Source: JADGQN01 sp035315185
Lineage (GTDB): Bacteria > Desulfobacterota > Syntrophorhabdia > Syntrophorhabdales > WCHB1-27
Length of the DNA stretch: 64,000 bases
Assembly: GCA_035315185.1 (NCBI GenBank)
Contig: DATFYE010000194.1
Location: forward strand, 1 to 64,000
Direction of reading: 5' to 3'
Of this stretch, positions 1-9,976 are shown piece after piece. The notes under the pieces were generated by a model that had not been told where the DNA came from, did not search any database, and saw only the letters and a list, made by a program, of their open reading frames with translations. The position numbers and the translations under genes were made by a program. Each line of letters begins with the position of its first letter. The first letter of the stretch is position 1.

Positions 1-1317
1 CTTCTTTTCGACTGCTACGACATCACGATCCTCGCTGTCGTCCTGCCCATGCTCGTTCCTCTGTGGAAGATCACCCCGGTTCAAATCGGCATGCTCGCTT
101 CCGGCGGTTTCATGGGCATGCTCGCGGGAGCGCTCTTGTTCGGGGTCCTGGCCGACATCATCGGCCGCTGGAAGGTATTCCAGATCACCCTCCTCATTTA
201 TGCCTTACTCACGGGCGCGTGTGCACTCGCGGGCGGCTTCGCGAGCTTGTTTATGCTCAGGATCGCCGTGGGGCTGGGTTTGGGCGGCCTCGTTCCCGTC
301 GATTTGGCCTATCTCGTCGAGTACATTCCCTCGAAGTACCGAGGCCGGTTTCTCGGCTGGTTCAATGCTTTTTCTCCTTTAGGCAACGCCTCGGCAATGT
401 TCGTGGGAGCGTTGCTCGTCTCATTGGCCGCGAGCTGGCGGTGGGGCTTCATACTCGGCATCATCCCGGCCTTTTTCCTCATCATAGTCAGAAGGGGTCT
501 CCCGGAGTCGGTGCGATACCTCGTCCACAAGGACAGAATACCGGAAGCCGTGCAGATCGTTGAAGGATTTGAGCAGCGCGTTCTGGAGAAAGTGACCGTC
601 CCCAGGAAGGAAGCTGTGGAAAGGGAGAAGCTCATGAGGTCAATGAGCACGGAAGCCAAAGTGCGCATACCCGACCTGTTCAAGGGAGGACTCGCGAGGT
701 CGACCATCACGGTCTGCACTCTCTGGTTCTGCGTGAACTACGTCCTATACGGTCTTGCCCCGTGGCTCCCTATACTCCTCATGAAAGAGCTGCACTATGC
801 GATGGCGAAAGGCTTCATATTTCTCGCCGTCGCGAACCTCATCGGTATGACAGGACAATTCTCCGCAGGTCTCAATATGGACTATCTGGGAAGGCGTCCG
901 ACGGTCGTCTATTCCGTCATTCTGCTGGGTCTCGTCCCATATTTCCTTTTCTGGCTTGGCACGACGCCGAGCCTGGGAATAGTCTTCCTTATCGTCCTCT
1001 ATATATTCAACAGCTCTTCATTCGCCAGCATATACGCTTACACCCCGGAGGTTTTTCCCACGAGGGTGCGGGCCACGGGCACGGGCTTCGCCAGCGCCAT
1101 CGGTCGGGGCGGCGCCATGCTCGGCCCCACGATCCTCGGGATAGTCTATGCGAAGGCGGGGCTCATATGGGCGCTCAGCATAAATATGGCCGTCCTTGTG
1201 TGCGCGGCCATCGTCGTTCTCGCCGTCGGCCGTGAGACGAAAGGGAAGACACTGGAGCAAATAAGCGTCGAGCAGATGGAGCTGCGACAGGTCCGCGAGG
1301 AGGAGGCAACCATTTGA
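1..1317 (+). CDS. MFS transporter, 5'-truncated by window edge
   Basis: The frame is open from base 1, so the start lies outside the window; 438 sense codons are visible. It is an inner-membrane secondary carrier of the major facilitator superfamily. The loop 2-3 signature (GVLADIIGRWK) lies near visible residue 53, its second-half counterpart (DYLGRRP) is also present, and the half-way PESVRYL segment is of the kind seen in sugar-porter, aromatic-acid and organic-acid carriers. About twelve hydrophobic segments can be read. Substrate is not determinable; an organic or aromatic acid would suit the catabolic neighbours, but that is inference. The next gene follows after 170 bp in the same direction. 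Confidence 0.85.
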   Translation, partial: LLFDCYDITILAVVLPMLVPLWKITPVQIGMLASGGFMGMLAGALLFGVLADIIGRWKVFQITLLIYALLTGACALAGGFASLFMLRIAVGLGLGGLVPVDLAYLVEYIPSKYRGRFLGWFNAFSPLGNASAMFVGALLVSLAASWRWGFILGIIPAFFLIIVRRGLPESVRYLVHKDRIPEAVQIVEGFEQRVLEKVTVPRKEAVEREKLMRSMSTEAKVRIPDLFKGGLARSTITVCTLWFCVNYVLYGLAPWLPILLMKELHYAMAKGFIFLAVANLIGMTGQFSAGLNMDYLGRRPTVVYSVILLGLVPYFLFWLGTTPSLGIVFLIVLYIFNSSSFASIYAYTPEVFPTRVRATGTGFASAIGRGGAMLGPTILGIVYAKAGLIWALSINMAVLVCAAIVVLAVGRETKGKTLEQISVEQMELRQVREEEATI

Positions 1318-1487
1318 GACGTGACGTGCTCGGGATTTGAGGGTGCACGCCAACCGGGTCATGGCGCGGGGAACGGACGCGCGTGATGCGCAAAAATGGT
1401 CGACGGCGCGCGATTGTGCGGACGAGATTCTCCGCTGGTGAAAGTAGTGGCGCGCGAGCGACCGTCTACAATCGATAGGAGGAGATA

Positions 1488-3182
1488 ATGCTGAAAAAGA
1501 GCAAGGCGATTACGTGGGTCGATGAAAGAGCAGCAGGGGAAAATAAAGAGGCGGCGAAGGAGAGCACGGCCCGTATGGAGATGGAGATCTTTTCGCTTCC
1601 TCCGGGGATCGTTGTCGAGAGAGATGTCTATATCACGATGCGGGACGGCGTGAAGCTTGCGGCCAACGTCTTCAGGCCGGCAAGGTCCGGAAAGTTTCCG
1701 GTGATCGTGGCCCTTGTCGGGCCTTACGGCAAAGACGTAGGTCCTGACGACTACTCCTTCTCGAAATATGAATACCATCTGGAGGCGGGTATCCACATCG
1801 GCACGATCCGTATATCCGAGGAGACGGCGTTCGAGGGGCCGGACCCCGCCTACTGGGTGGTGCGGGATTACGTCGTGGTCAATCTCGACGCAAGGGGTTT
1901 TTTCAAGTCACAGGGTGAAAAGCAGCTCTATACCGAGACGCATACGCAGGATTACTACGAAGTCATCGAATGGGCTGGGACACAGGAATGGAGCAACGGC
2001 AATGTTGGATTGAGCGGTGTTTCGTATCTCGCTATAGCCCAGTGGTACGCGGCCAGCACGCGGCCGCCCCACCTCAAAGCCATCATTCCATGGGAGGGAT
2101 GGTCGGACATTTACAGGGACCGGCATTTCCCGGGGGGCGTCCCTGAGACGGTGTTCCTGTTCGATTGGCTGAAACGCAACATGCCCGGTGAGTTGACCGA
2201 CGCCCAGCGCGCAGCCATGCTCGATCCCGTAGCGAACCAGAAGGAAATTGAGATTGCGCCACAGCTCGAGAAGATAGTCGCGCCAGCCCTCATCTGCGCG
2301 AGCTGGTCGGATCACGGCCTGCACACAAGGGGGACGCTCGAAGGCTTCAAAAGGATCGCATCCCAGCAGAAGTGGCTCTATACGCACGGCCGGGCGAAAT
2401 GGGAGCAATACTACAGCGATGAGGCGGTGAAGTATCAGGAGAAATTTTTCGATTACTTTCTCAAGGGGATCGACAACGGCATGCTCGATACACCCCGGGT
2501 CCGGCTCGAGGTGCGGGAAAACCGCGAGAGCTATACGGTACGTCACGAGAACGAATGGCCGATTGCCCGGACCGAATACAGGAAGCTCCACCTCGATGCC
2601 GAGAGGGGCACGCTCAAGTTCGACGAGGTCGCACGCGAAGGTAAGGTCAGCTACGAATCGACGGAGGAACGCGCGGAGTTCGACCTCACCTTCAAAGAGG
2701 ATACCGAGCTGACCGGATATATGAAGCTGAAGCTCTGGGTCTCTCCCGAAGACGGCGACGACATGGACCTTATAGTTGCCATCAGGAAACTCGATACGGC
2801 GGGCGATGAGGTATATTTCTACGGCACGAGCATGTCGGCGTACGTGAGGGGCGTCGTCGCGAGAGGATGGCTCCGGGTGTCCCAGAGAGAGCTGGATGAG
2901 AAGAGATCAACCCCCTGGCAGCCCTTCCTTACACATAAGGGTGAGCGGAGGCTGAGACCGGGCGAGATCGTCCCTGTCGAGATCGAGATTCTACCATCGA
3001 GCACACTGTTCCACAAAGGCGAGAGCTTGAGGCTCGTCGTACAGGGCAAGGACCTGATACAGGCACCCCCGTGGGGCCGCTACGGTTACAGGCATCTGAC
3101 CAACAAAGGGGCGCATTCGATATACGCCGGCGGAAAATACGATTCCCATTTGTTGGTACCGGTAATTCCCGTCAATTCATAG
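1488..3182 (+). CDS. CocE/NonD-type serine hydrolase (peptidase S15 family)
   Basis: A 564-residue alpha/beta-hydrolase of the X-Pro dipeptidyl-peptidase/CocE family, which cleaves acyl or amide bonds of small esters and peptides. The nucleophile is probably Ser179 in the GVSYLA segment, the CocE-like form of the GxSxxG elbow, preceded by the family's NLDARGFFKSQG stretch near 132-143. The C-terminal third (from about 385) is the jelly-roll domain of the family. The ATG has a strong AGGAGG site 6 bp upstream. There is no signal peptide, so it is cytoplasmic. It may be cotranscribed with the MFS carrier upstream. The natural substrate is unknown. Confidence 0.85.
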   Translation: MLKKSKAITWVDERAAGENKEAAKESTARMEMEIFSLPPGIVVERDVYITMRDGVKLAANVFRPARSGKFPVIVALVGPYGKDVGPDDYSFSKYEYHLEAGIHIGTIRISEETAFEGPDPAYWVVRDYVVVNLDARGFFKSQGEKQLYTETHTQDYYEVIEWAGTQEWSNGNVGLSGVSYLAIAQWYAASTRPPHLKAIIPWEGWSDIYRDRHFPGGVPETVFLFDWLKRNMPGELTDAQRAAMLDPVANQKEIEIAPQLEKIVAPALICASWSDHGLHTRGTLEGFKRIASQQKWLYTHGRAKWEQYYSDEAVKYQEKFFDYFLKGIDNGMLDTPRVRLEVRENRESYTVRHENEWPIARTEYRKLHLDAERGTLKFDEVAREGKVSYESTEERAEFDLTFKEDTELTGYMKLKLWVSPEDGDDMDLIVAIRKLDTAGDEVYFYGTSMSAYVRGVVARGWLRVSQRELDEKRSTPWQPFLTHKGERRLRPGEIVPVEIEILPSSTLFHKGESLRLVVQGKDLIQAPPWGRYGYRHLTNKGAHSIYAGGKYDSHLLVPVIPVNS

Positions 3183-3688
3183 GCGAGATCCGTACCCAGC
3201 ACCGTCGGATTGTACCCTGTGGAAGGTCAGTTTGCAATGAGTTCGGCTGCATCTGACTTCACATTGCCAGACCAAATGTAGCATGACCATTAAGCAAGTT
3301 GAAATTCTGAATTACAGGAAGATAAATTCAGCAAGAGCGCGCTGAGAATTTTTTTGTTTTCGCGGTAAGGAAAGATTACACATAGAATCTACAAATGAGG
3401 TGTGCGCCAGTGACCATCTGAATTGCACATTACGGGTTGCAATCGTCAATCCTCGCCCACTGCCTGACCTAATACTTTCTACGCATTTTTAGACAACTAG
3501 AATCCCTCGATCCAAAAACTCTTCGCATCCCCGAAGGAATTGAAGCTATGAGCAGGACAGGAGCAGACACCCTCCGCCCATGACGCCTGCTCATGGATTA
3601 CTGCAGTAGAACCTTCCCCCACTCGCTCTCGCTTCCTATCGCAGAGGGTAAAATACACCCTGGTCCTGTTGTAAGCTCACTCAGTTCG
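3183..3688. other. 506-bp non-coding gap between convergent genes
   Basis: No convincing reading frame, RNA gene or repeat is visible between the CocE-like gene and the convergent RdhA-like gene. The stretch is locally A/T-rich around 3345-3385. No strong hairpin with a T-run was recognised by eye. Confidence 0.5.
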
Positions 3689-4855
3689 CTACTCTGGCGC
3701 CCAGGGGCCACTCCTGCCTCTCCTGGGGGGCGTCAGCACACCATCACCGTTAACATCTTCAAGGTCGAGCCACCACTGCTTTTCGGGGTGTGGCTTGCCA
3801 TATCCCAGCAAATCGTCTCCCCAAATAGCAAGGCTCCGCGCAAGGCCAGAGCGCATCATCGTCCACCCAATGGCACGGTGAAAGGGCGTATACGGCTTAT
3901 TCCAGGGACAGACGGTGATACAGGTTCCGCAACTGGTCCCTTTCTGGTTGCCTGCGCGCATGGTGGTACACTTCTCGATGTCAGAGGGCCAATGCTCGTA
4001 GCCGTTGTACATAACCTTTCCCTCGTGACTGAGGGCCTGTGAAGGGCATTCCCGGGCGCATTTCTTGCATTTGGAGCAGAAGTCCTGCAAGCCAAAGTCA
4101 AGAGGCTTGTCGACTGAGAGAGGAAGGTCAGTGGTTACCACCGCCGCCTTGAATCGTGGGCCCAAAAAGGGATGAAGCACGCATTCACTGATCCGGCACA
4201 TTTCTCCCAGGCCCGCCCACAACAGGATGGGTGGGAGCACCACCTGGTAATTACGCGCATGGTGTGCCCTTGCAGTATAGCCTAGTCGCCTGATGTAATC
4301 AGCGAGGATACATGCTATAAACCCTGACGCGGAATACGCCACAAAACTCATCGAGTTACTGATCCAGTCGTGGCCAGACGTCGCCTGGGCTGTTGGCCAG
4401 TCCTGATCTATGAGAATAGCGATTGCATACTTGTGGTTCAGTCGGACCGGTTCTCCATCGGGATGGGTGTTTGTGTAGATGGCATACGGAGGGAGTTTGC
4501 ATATTCCAACGGCATCTGCCCTCAGGAAATAGGCGGTCTCTTTGATGTGTCGGGCAAGCAGGGCCGGGTCTTCCGGAATTGGCGCCTTCTGCGGAGCTAC
4601 AATGCCGTCGACAATTTCCCTCAAGTGACCCTGCATCTGTACAATCGACGCGGACAGGGGATGTTTCCAGACGAATCGGCTCACCTCCTTTTGTATGCGA
4701 GCACCGTAATCTCCGCGCCGTGCCTTATTGAATCCGCTCTCACGCTCGTCAACTCTCTTAATCTTGTCCTCAAGAATCTGCGTTGTGGGCCGATCAACTC
4801 TTTTGATCTTGTGCATGGGAAATGTGTCGAGGTCTCGTTTGTGATAGCCGCTCAT
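3689..4855 (-). CDS. RdhA-like corrinoid/Fe-S reductive dehalogenase family protein (copy 1)
   Basis: 388 residues. Two ferredoxin-type cluster motifs match the reductive dehalogenase pattern: C260-x2-C263-x2-C266-x3-C270-P and C296-x12-C309-x2-C312-x3-C316-P. The region from about 100 to 250 has the nitroreductase-like corrinoid-binding fold seen in RdhA and QueG. No twin-arginine signal and no RdhB anchor gene are present, so it is probably cytoplasmic, unlike respiratory RdhAs. I place the start at the second ATG (4855), 6 nt after AGGAG; the first ATG at 4861 abuts the ribosome site. It is paralogous to the next gene upstream and 136 bp from it. Substrate unknown; dehalogenation is inferred from family only. 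Confidence 0.75.
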   Translation of the reverse strand: MSGYHKRDLDTFPMHKIKRVDRPTTQILEDKIKRVDERESGFNKARRGDYGARIQKEVSRFVWKHPLSASIVQMQGHLREIVDGIVAPQKAPIPEDPALLARHIKETAYFLRADAVGICKLPPYAIYTNTHPDGEPVRLNHKYAIAILIDQDWPTAQATSGHDWISNSMSFVAYSASGFIACILADYIRRLGYTARAHHARNYQVVLPPILLWAGLGEMCRISECVLHPFLGPRFKAAVVTTDLPLSVDKPLDFGLQDFCSKCKKCARECPSQALSHEGKVMYNGYEHWPSDIEKCTTMRAGNQKGTSCGTCITVCPWNKPYTPFHRAIGWTMMRSGLARSLAIWGDDLLGYGKPHPEKQWWLDLEDVNGDGVLTPPRRGRSGPWAPE

Positions 4856-4991
4856 GTGCATCTCCTTTGGAAGGTCTATAATTTCTTGGTCTTAAGCTCC
4901 AACATCTTTCAGTAACAGGCCGCACAATAGAAAGCAAGCAAAACATAGATGCGGGAACAGGGTCAGCCCCTCCATCCCGGACGTATGATTG

Positions 4992-6155
4992 TCATTTTTT
5001 TTCCGGGTTGAGCATGCGCACATTTAAAGCGGTGTCGTGCACCATTTTCATAAAGTCCTCCTGGCTCATTCGGTAATCGTTGAATCCGGATGGAATGCTC
5101 TTCTGTTTCGGTTTGCGCCCGTAGAAAACGTCATCGAAAAAGTTGATGAGCCTGTGCGAGCTCGGATAGTTCGCAGCTATGTTTGCAACGGTCTGATGGA
5201 AAGCGGTACGCGGTTTGCTCCAAGGGCATACAGAAACGCAACGGATGCACGCCTGCCAGTTCATGGGGTCCTTCCGCCAGTAGCGATAGCACCCCACGTC
5301 GTTGGCTTTCCATTTGAGTACGCCTCTCACCTCCGTTCTGCCCTTCGCTGCAATGGCGCCAGAAGGACAATTCGTTACACACTTCTTACAGGCTTCACAG
5401 AAATGGCCCACATTAAGGTCAACGGGATGGTCAACTTCCAGGGGAAGGTCCGTCACGACCGTGCACAGTCTTACCCTTGGGCCGTATTCCTTTGTAATCA
5501 TGATGCCGATGCGACTCAGTTCTCCAAGCCCCGCATAAATTGCGTGCGGAACATGCATCACGACATCGTTTCCAGCGCAGCTTGCGCGCGCAGCATAGCC
5601 CAACTGTGCTATGTAAATGGCTAGCTGAATAGCTAAAATGGCGCATTCCTGATATGTCTGGCCGTCTTCGACATGTGCATACCAGCTTGGTGTCGTGCGG
5701 ACTCTGTCATAATCCATTTCCCTTGCCATGACGATGGCGTATTTGTAGGGGGATAGGTCAAGCGGCTCTTCGTTGCGATCGTTTGCGAAAGCGAAAGCCT
5801 CATATACGTGCGTAATTCCGACTAGGTCCGCTCCAAGATACTTTGCCGTCTCCTTAATGTGCGCGCTCATTTTCTTTGTGTCCGTGATGCTCGCCTTCCA
5901 TGAGAGAGGTTTTGGCTCACAAGCTTTCCAGAGATGTGCCCTGAGCATGGAGGGGCTGAAGACGGTGCGGTCAAGAGGGTGAGGGGGAGGGCTTGTGACC
6001 CCTATTTCATCGTAATCCACTTCTACCTCACCCCGTCCGACCCGCATGAAAACCTGGTCTGTCTGCTTGAACCGCGTAATGGGACCCGGCGTCGAGAAAG
6101 TGGGATGTTTCACGAAATCTTCGATCCTGGGAAGGGCTTCGGTGACAAGTTTCAT
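4992..6155 (-). CDS. RdhA-like corrinoid/Fe-S reductive dehalogenase family protein (copy 2)
   Basis: 387 residues, paralogous to the preceding entry. Cluster motifs: C253-x2-C256-x2-C259-x3-C263-P and C289-x13-C303-x2-C306-x3-C310-P. The HIKETAKYLGADLVGI segment (about 99-114) is shared almost word for word with copy 1 (HIKETAYFLRADAVGI). The ATG at 6155 has GGAGG upstream; the frame extends 15 codons further but without a ribosome site. No TAT signal, no membrane anchor. It lies 49 bp downstream of the GntR regulator and is probably in one transcript with it. A catabolic, cytoplasmic dehalogenase-like reductase is the best guess; a QueG-like role is less likely because of the second motif's long C-x13-C spacing. 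Confidence 0.75.
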   Translation of the reverse strand: MKLVTEALPRIEDFVKHPTFSTPGPITRFKQTDQVFMRVGRGEVEVDYDEIGVTSPPPHPLDRTVFSPSMLRAHLWKACEPKPLSWKASITDTKKMSAHIKETAKYLGADLVGITHVYEAFAFANDRNEEPLDLSPYKYAIVMAREMDYDRVRTTPSWYAHVEDGQTYQECAILAIQLAIYIAQLGYAARASCAGNDVVMHVPHAIYAGLGELSRIGIMITKEYGPRVRLCTVVTDLPLEVDHPVDLNVGHFCEACKKCVTNCPSGAIAAKGRTEVRGVLKWKANDVGCYRYWRKDPMNWQACIRCVSVCPWSKPRTAFHQTVANIAANYPSSHRLINFFDDVFYGRKPKQKSIPSGFNDYRMSQEDFMKMVHDTALNVRMLNPEKK

Positions 6156-6204
6156 ATGTGCTCCTCCATCGTGTCTATTACCGCGGGCTCCAGCACTCAA
6201 AATT

Positions 6205-6939
6205 CTACTCTGCCCTAGCTACTTGTGTTACACGAAAGCCGCGTTCCATTTCGACGAGCTTTTTTCCAAACGTAAGGCCGTGCGTTTTCATAGCCGCCGC
6301 CGCCGCACGGGGATTCCCAGACAGCACGGCTTCAACAATGGGCTGGTGAGTACCTACGGGATGCATTAATTCCGCGTCAGGCTGCAAAGCCTCAAGTACT
6401 CGTGCCGTCGATGTCATTATGAACTTAACCAAGACCTCAAGAAGCGGGTTTCCACACATCTCAGCCAGGATATAATGCATTGTAGACTTTCGGTTAATGT
6501 GATCGGCATGAGACCTCATAGGTAATTCCTCGGCATCCAAAGCTTCCTGAAGGCGCTTGGCATACGTCGGGGTAATATGAAGGGCAGCTAACCGAGCGAC
6601 CTCAGTTTCCACCAATACCCGAACCTGGTGCAGTGCAGGAATGGAGATTTTGTCGGACATGAACAGGTCAAGGAAAGTGCCCAAAAGATGATCAAAATCA
6701 AGCTCGGTAACAAAGGTCCCCCCACCTATCCCCTGGCGGATTCTGACGAACCCTGAATTTTCGAGTTTACGGCACGCCTCACGGATAGATAATCGGCTGA
6801 CGCTGAACTGGGCTGCAAGATCACGCTCACCTGGAAGCTTGTCGCCGGGTTTGTACTGCCCGAGAATGATCGCTTCCTTCAGCTGCTCAGCGACGCCTCC
6901 CGAAACTCTATACGGCTTGATTGGCTTAAAAGGGGACAT
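6205..6939 (-). CDS. GntR-family (FadR/FCD subfamily) transcriptional regulator
   Basis: 244 residues: an N-terminal winged helix (about 10-75, with the SVSRLSIREACRKLENSGFV recognition-helix region) followed by an all-helical FCD ligand domain (about 95-225). FCD regulators usually repress nearby catabolic operons and release DNA on binding an organic acid. The gene lies between two RdhA-like genes in its own direction and a divergent TRAP/CoA-ligase operon, so both sides are candidate targets. It has a consensus-like promoter reading into it (6958-6986). The effector is not known. Confidence 0.85.
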   Translation of the reverse strand: MSPFKPIKPYRVSGGVAEQLKEAIILGQYKPGDKLPGERDLAAQFSVSRLSIREACRKLENSGFVRIRQGIGGGTFVTELDFDHLLGTFLDLFMSDKISIPALHQVRVLVETEVARLAALHITPTYAKRLQEALDAEELPMRSHADHINRKSTMHYILAEMCGNPLLEVLVKFIMTSTARVLEALQPDAELMHPVGTHQPIVEAVLSGNPRAAAAAMKTHGLTFGKKLVEMERGFRVTQVARAE

Positions 6940-6957
6940 ACGCCACTTCTGAACCTG

Positions 6958-6986
6958 ATTATAAATTGACGATGCGAATTTTACAA
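6958..6986 (-). promoter_or_regulatory. Sigma-70 promoter for the GntR regulator and RdhA-like genes
   Basis: Read on the minus strand: -35 TTGTAA (6981-6986), 17-bp spacer, -10 TATAAT (6958-6963, perfect). It sits 19 bp from the GntR start codon and within 20 bp of the divergent TRAP promoter, so one bound regulator could control both. Confidence 0.6.
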
Positions 6987-7005
6987 GAAAAATTTAAAGT
7001 TTTAT

Positions 7006-7034
7006 TTGACATTTTGTTTTAAAAGAAGTAAACA
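7006..7034 (+). promoter_or_regulatory. Candidate sigma-70 promoter for the TRAP/CoA-ligase operon
   Basis: Perfect -35 TTGACA (7006-7011), 17-bp spacer, weak -10 TAAACA (7029-7034). It lies 47 bp before the dctP-like start codon. The poor -10 box would suit a regulated promoter. Confidence 0.5.
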
Positions 7035-7080
7035 TTGAACCAAATTGCTATTAAAAAATGAATAAAAGGAGGAACTAAAC

Positions 7081-8103
7081 ATGAAAAGATTCTGTGCAAT
7101 GGGGTACGCAGTTATCTTTATGATAATGACGGTATTCTCCGTGGCCGTTCCGGCTTGGGCGCAAGAGAAGGTAATTAAGCTCAGATATTCCAATTTGTTT
7201 CCTCCGGCACACAGGATGGCCCAGCTTGCCGATCAGTGGTGCAAGGAGGTGGAGAAAAGAACCAATGGTCGGGTGGTCATTACGTATTATTCTTCGTCAA
7301 CACTTACACCGGCTGGGCAGACATATGGTGCTGTGGTTTCCGGGATTGCTGACGTCGGTGAGAGCGCGGTGGCATTTTTTCCTGGACGGTTCCCTCTGAC
7401 AGAGATTTTTTCCCGTCCCGTTGGCTTCACGAGTGGCTACCAAGCCACGAAGGCTGTTTACGAATTCCATAAAAAGTTCCAACCCAAAGAATGGGCCGAT
7501 ACGAAGGTGATGTTCTTACACGGTTCCGCTCCACAGATCATTCACACGAAAAAGGCAATTTCTTCCATTAAGGACGTGAAAGGGTTGAGGTTAAAGGCTA
7601 ACGCGGAAAATGCCCCGACAGTTTCAGCTGTGGGTGCAGTGCCCGTCACCCTTACCACGGGTGAAACCTATGATGCCCTTCAGAAGGGGATGGTGGACGG
7701 CATGATGTTCCCCTACGAGTCGCTTAAGGGTTGGAAATTTGCCGACCATATTCACTATACGCTTGAGAATTATGCAGTTGCCGGCGCAGCACCGTTATTC
7801 GTGGCGATGAACAAGCAAAAATGGAATTCTCTCCCCAAAGACGTCCAGATAACAATTGAGAAGCTCAACGAAGAATGGATCGAAAAGTTGGCAAAAGCTT
7901 GGGACGAGATTGATGAGGAAGGGAAGGCTTACGGTATTCAAAAGGGTTTAAAGGTTGTGACGCCTTCTAAGGAAGAGGTTTCACAAACAGCCGAAAAAAT
8001 GACGCCTATTATTGATAAGTATGTCACCGACATGAAGGGAAAAGGCTTGCCTGGCGCAGAAGCGCTGACGTTTGTTCTGGACTTCATCAAGACCCATCCG
8101 TAA
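7081..8103 (+). CDS. TRAP transporter solute-binding protein, DctP family
   Basis: 340 residues with a signal peptide of about 27 residues (cleavage after the AWA before QEK). This is the periplasmic receptor of a tripartite ATP-independent transporter, which takes up carboxylic acids with a sodium or proton gradient. A strong ribosome site (AAAGGAGG) precedes the ATG. Its membrane partners, the small and large permeases, follow at 11746-13537, separated by the CoA ligase and two crotonases. The binding pocket residue that grips the carboxylate (an Arg in most DctPs) could not be assigned with certainty by eye. The ligand is therefore inferred only as an organic acid that becomes a CoA thioester. 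Confidence 0.9.
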   Translation: MKRFCAMGYAVIFMIMTVFSVAVPAWAQEKVIKLRYSNLFPPAHRMAQLADQWCKEVEKRTNGRVVITYYSSSTLTPAGQTYGAVVSGIADVGESAVAFFPGRFPLTEIFSRPVGFTSGYQATKAVYEFHKKFQPKEWADTKVMFLHGSAPQIIHTKKAISSIKDVKGLRLKANAENAPTVSAVGAVPVTLTTGETYDALQKGMVDGMMFPYESLKGWKFADHIHYTLENYAVAGAAPLFVAMNKQKWNSLPKDVQITIEKLNEEWIEKLAKAWDEIDEEGKAYGIQKGLKVVTPSKEEVSQTAEKMTPIIDKYVTDMKGKGLPGAEALTFVLDFIKTHP

Positions 8104-8221
8104 CTCCGGATTTACATGGTTTGGGCTTCAACAGATTACATTATTCTTTTTTGATAGTGATGGCTTGAGACCTGAAGCGATGTAATACCGACACGATTAA
8201 TCTTTCAGAGGGAGAAACGCC

Positions 8222-9889
8222 GTGAATTACAGTAGTAAACCGTGGTTAAAATTTTACGATCCTTGGGTCGCGAAGGAAATAAGCAAGTCCAGCCTGACCT
8301 TCAAAGATTATGCTGATCAGACATTGAAGAATTTTCCGAATCGGCCTGCTTTTCATTTTTTTGATCTGACATGGACATATCGAGAGCTTTTCGCTAAAGC
8401 CGATCGCTTCGCCCATGCTCTGGGTGAATATGGGCTCCATAAAGGAGATGTGCTGGCCATAAATTTGGTGAACACTCCACAGTACTTAATTGCTATGGCT
8501 GGGGCCTTGAAAGCAGGCGTGACTGTATCGGGGCTCCCTCCTTTGCTCACACAGGATGAAATGGCTTACCAACTTTCAGATTTGGGGGCGAAGGCCATTA
8601 TCACTCATGATTATCTGTTTAAGGACCGAGTGGCCATTATTGCTCCCACGGTGGAGAGCCTCAAGTTGGTTATAGTGACTGGGCTGCTTGGTCTGGCCGG
8701 AGATAAGTCCGCAGGTCAATCGCAGTTTCTCTCTGGTCCCGAGGTGAGATCCTTAACAGATCTGCTTGAAGAATATTCTCCTGCAGTCCCACAGGTGGCG
8801 TTAGGCCCTGAAGACATCGCCTTCATACAGTACACGGGCGGAACCACCGGTTCACCAAAAGGAGCTATGCTGACCCACCGCAATATGGGGGCCATTGTGG
8901 CGGAATTGGAAACCTGGATAAACTTGAAGAATGGTGAAGATGTAATGCTCTGCCCATTCCCTATGTATCACGTGGGAGGACTTGTTCATACTGTTCAGTC
9001 TTTCCTCATGGGTTTCACACAAATCCTCGTGCCAGATCCTCGTAATTTAGATTACATCGTCCAACAAATGGGGCGGTACAAACCTACATTAGTGGGTATG
9101 GTTCCCACCCTTGCCATGCTCCTTTCTGAAAACCCCGGGTTCAAAAAGCTCGATGTTTCAAGTATAAAATTTTGTACCGTTGGAGCGGCACCGGTTCCTG
9201 AAGGAAAGGCGCAAGACTTGGAGGAGGCATTTGGGGTGAACAAGATGGGAGAGGTGTATGGGCTTACAGAAACCTTTTCACTCCTCACGGCGAATCCGAA
9301 GTCGGGTGTCAAGAAGGTCGGGTCCATAGGCATTCCGCTTCCGTCCACCCGTCTGAAGCTTGTAGACCTCGAGACGGGAGAAAGAGAGGTCCCGGCAGGA
9401 CAGGAGGGGGAGATCATAGCAAACGGCCCCCAGATTATGAAAGGTTATTACAACAAACCTGAAGAGACCGCCAAAGCGCTTCGTAAACATGATGGTGAGG
9501 TTTGGCTTCACACGGGAGATATTGCCCGGATGGATGAAGACGGGTACTTCTATATAGTTGATAGAGCCAAAGATATGATAATCGTCGGAGGATACAAGGT
9601 TTTTTCAAACGATGTGGAACAAAAACTTTCCATCCACCCGGCAATTGAGCTATGCGCAATTGTAGGCTTCACTAATCCCGAGCGCCCGGGAAGCGAGTTG
9701 GTCAAACTGGTTGTCAAGAAAAGTGGCTCATACGCAAATAGGCCAGAAGAATCGGTGAGAGACGATATTCTGGCGTTTGCGCGCGAGAAACTAGCACCAT
9801 ATAAAATCCCCAAGGTGATTGAGTTTGTGGAGTCCATTCCTTTGACCTCCGTAGGCAAAATAGATAAGAAAGCGTTACGAAGCAACTAA
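8222..9889 (+). CDS. AMP-forming acyl-CoA synthetase/CoA ligase
   Basis: 555 residues of the ANL superfamily. The phosphate-binding loop YTGGTTGSPKG starts at residue 204, the YGLTET motif is near 352, and the mobile C-terminal domain ends in SVGKIDKK with the catalytic lysine. It would activate the TRAP-imported acid to its CoA thioester at the cost of ATP. The start is GTG, with GGGAG 8 bp upstream. There is no close upstream gene fusion. It is similar in type, not in detail, to the second CoA ligase at 20978. Whether it prefers fatty or aromatic acids cannot be read from the sequence. Confidence 0.88.
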   Translation: MNYSSKPWLKFYDPWVAKEISKSSLTFKDYADQTLKNFPNRPAFHFFDLTWTYRELFAKADRFAHALGEYGLHKGDVLAINLVNTPQYLIAMAGALKAGVTVSGLPPLLTQDEMAYQLSDLGAKAIITHDYLFKDRVAIIAPTVESLKLVIVTGLLGLAGDKSAGQSQFLSGPEVRSLTDLLEEYSPAVPQVALGPEDIAFIQYTGGTTGSPKGAMLTHRNMGAIVAELETWINLKNGEDVMLCPFPMYHVGGLVHTVQSFLMGFTQILVPDPRNLDYIVQQMGRYKPTLVGMVPTLAMLLSENPGFKKLDVSSIKFCTVGAAPVPEGKAQDLEEAFGVNKMGEVYGLTETFSLLTANPKSGVKKVGSIGIPLPSTRLKLVDLETGEREVPAGQEGEIIANGPQIMKGYYNKPEETAKALRKHDGEVWLHTGDIARMDEDGYFYIVDRAKDMIIVGGYKVFSNDVEQKLSIHPAIELCAIVGFTNPERPGSELVKLVVKKSGSYANRPEESVRDDILAFAREKLAPYKIPKVIEFVESIPLTSVGKIDKKALRSN

Positions 9890-9976
9890 TGGTAGAGAGG
9901 AAAGCTACAAAGAAACATGACGTTAAAATGCGATAGTGGTACGCGACAAAATTTAAGATAAATAAAGGAGGTTTCA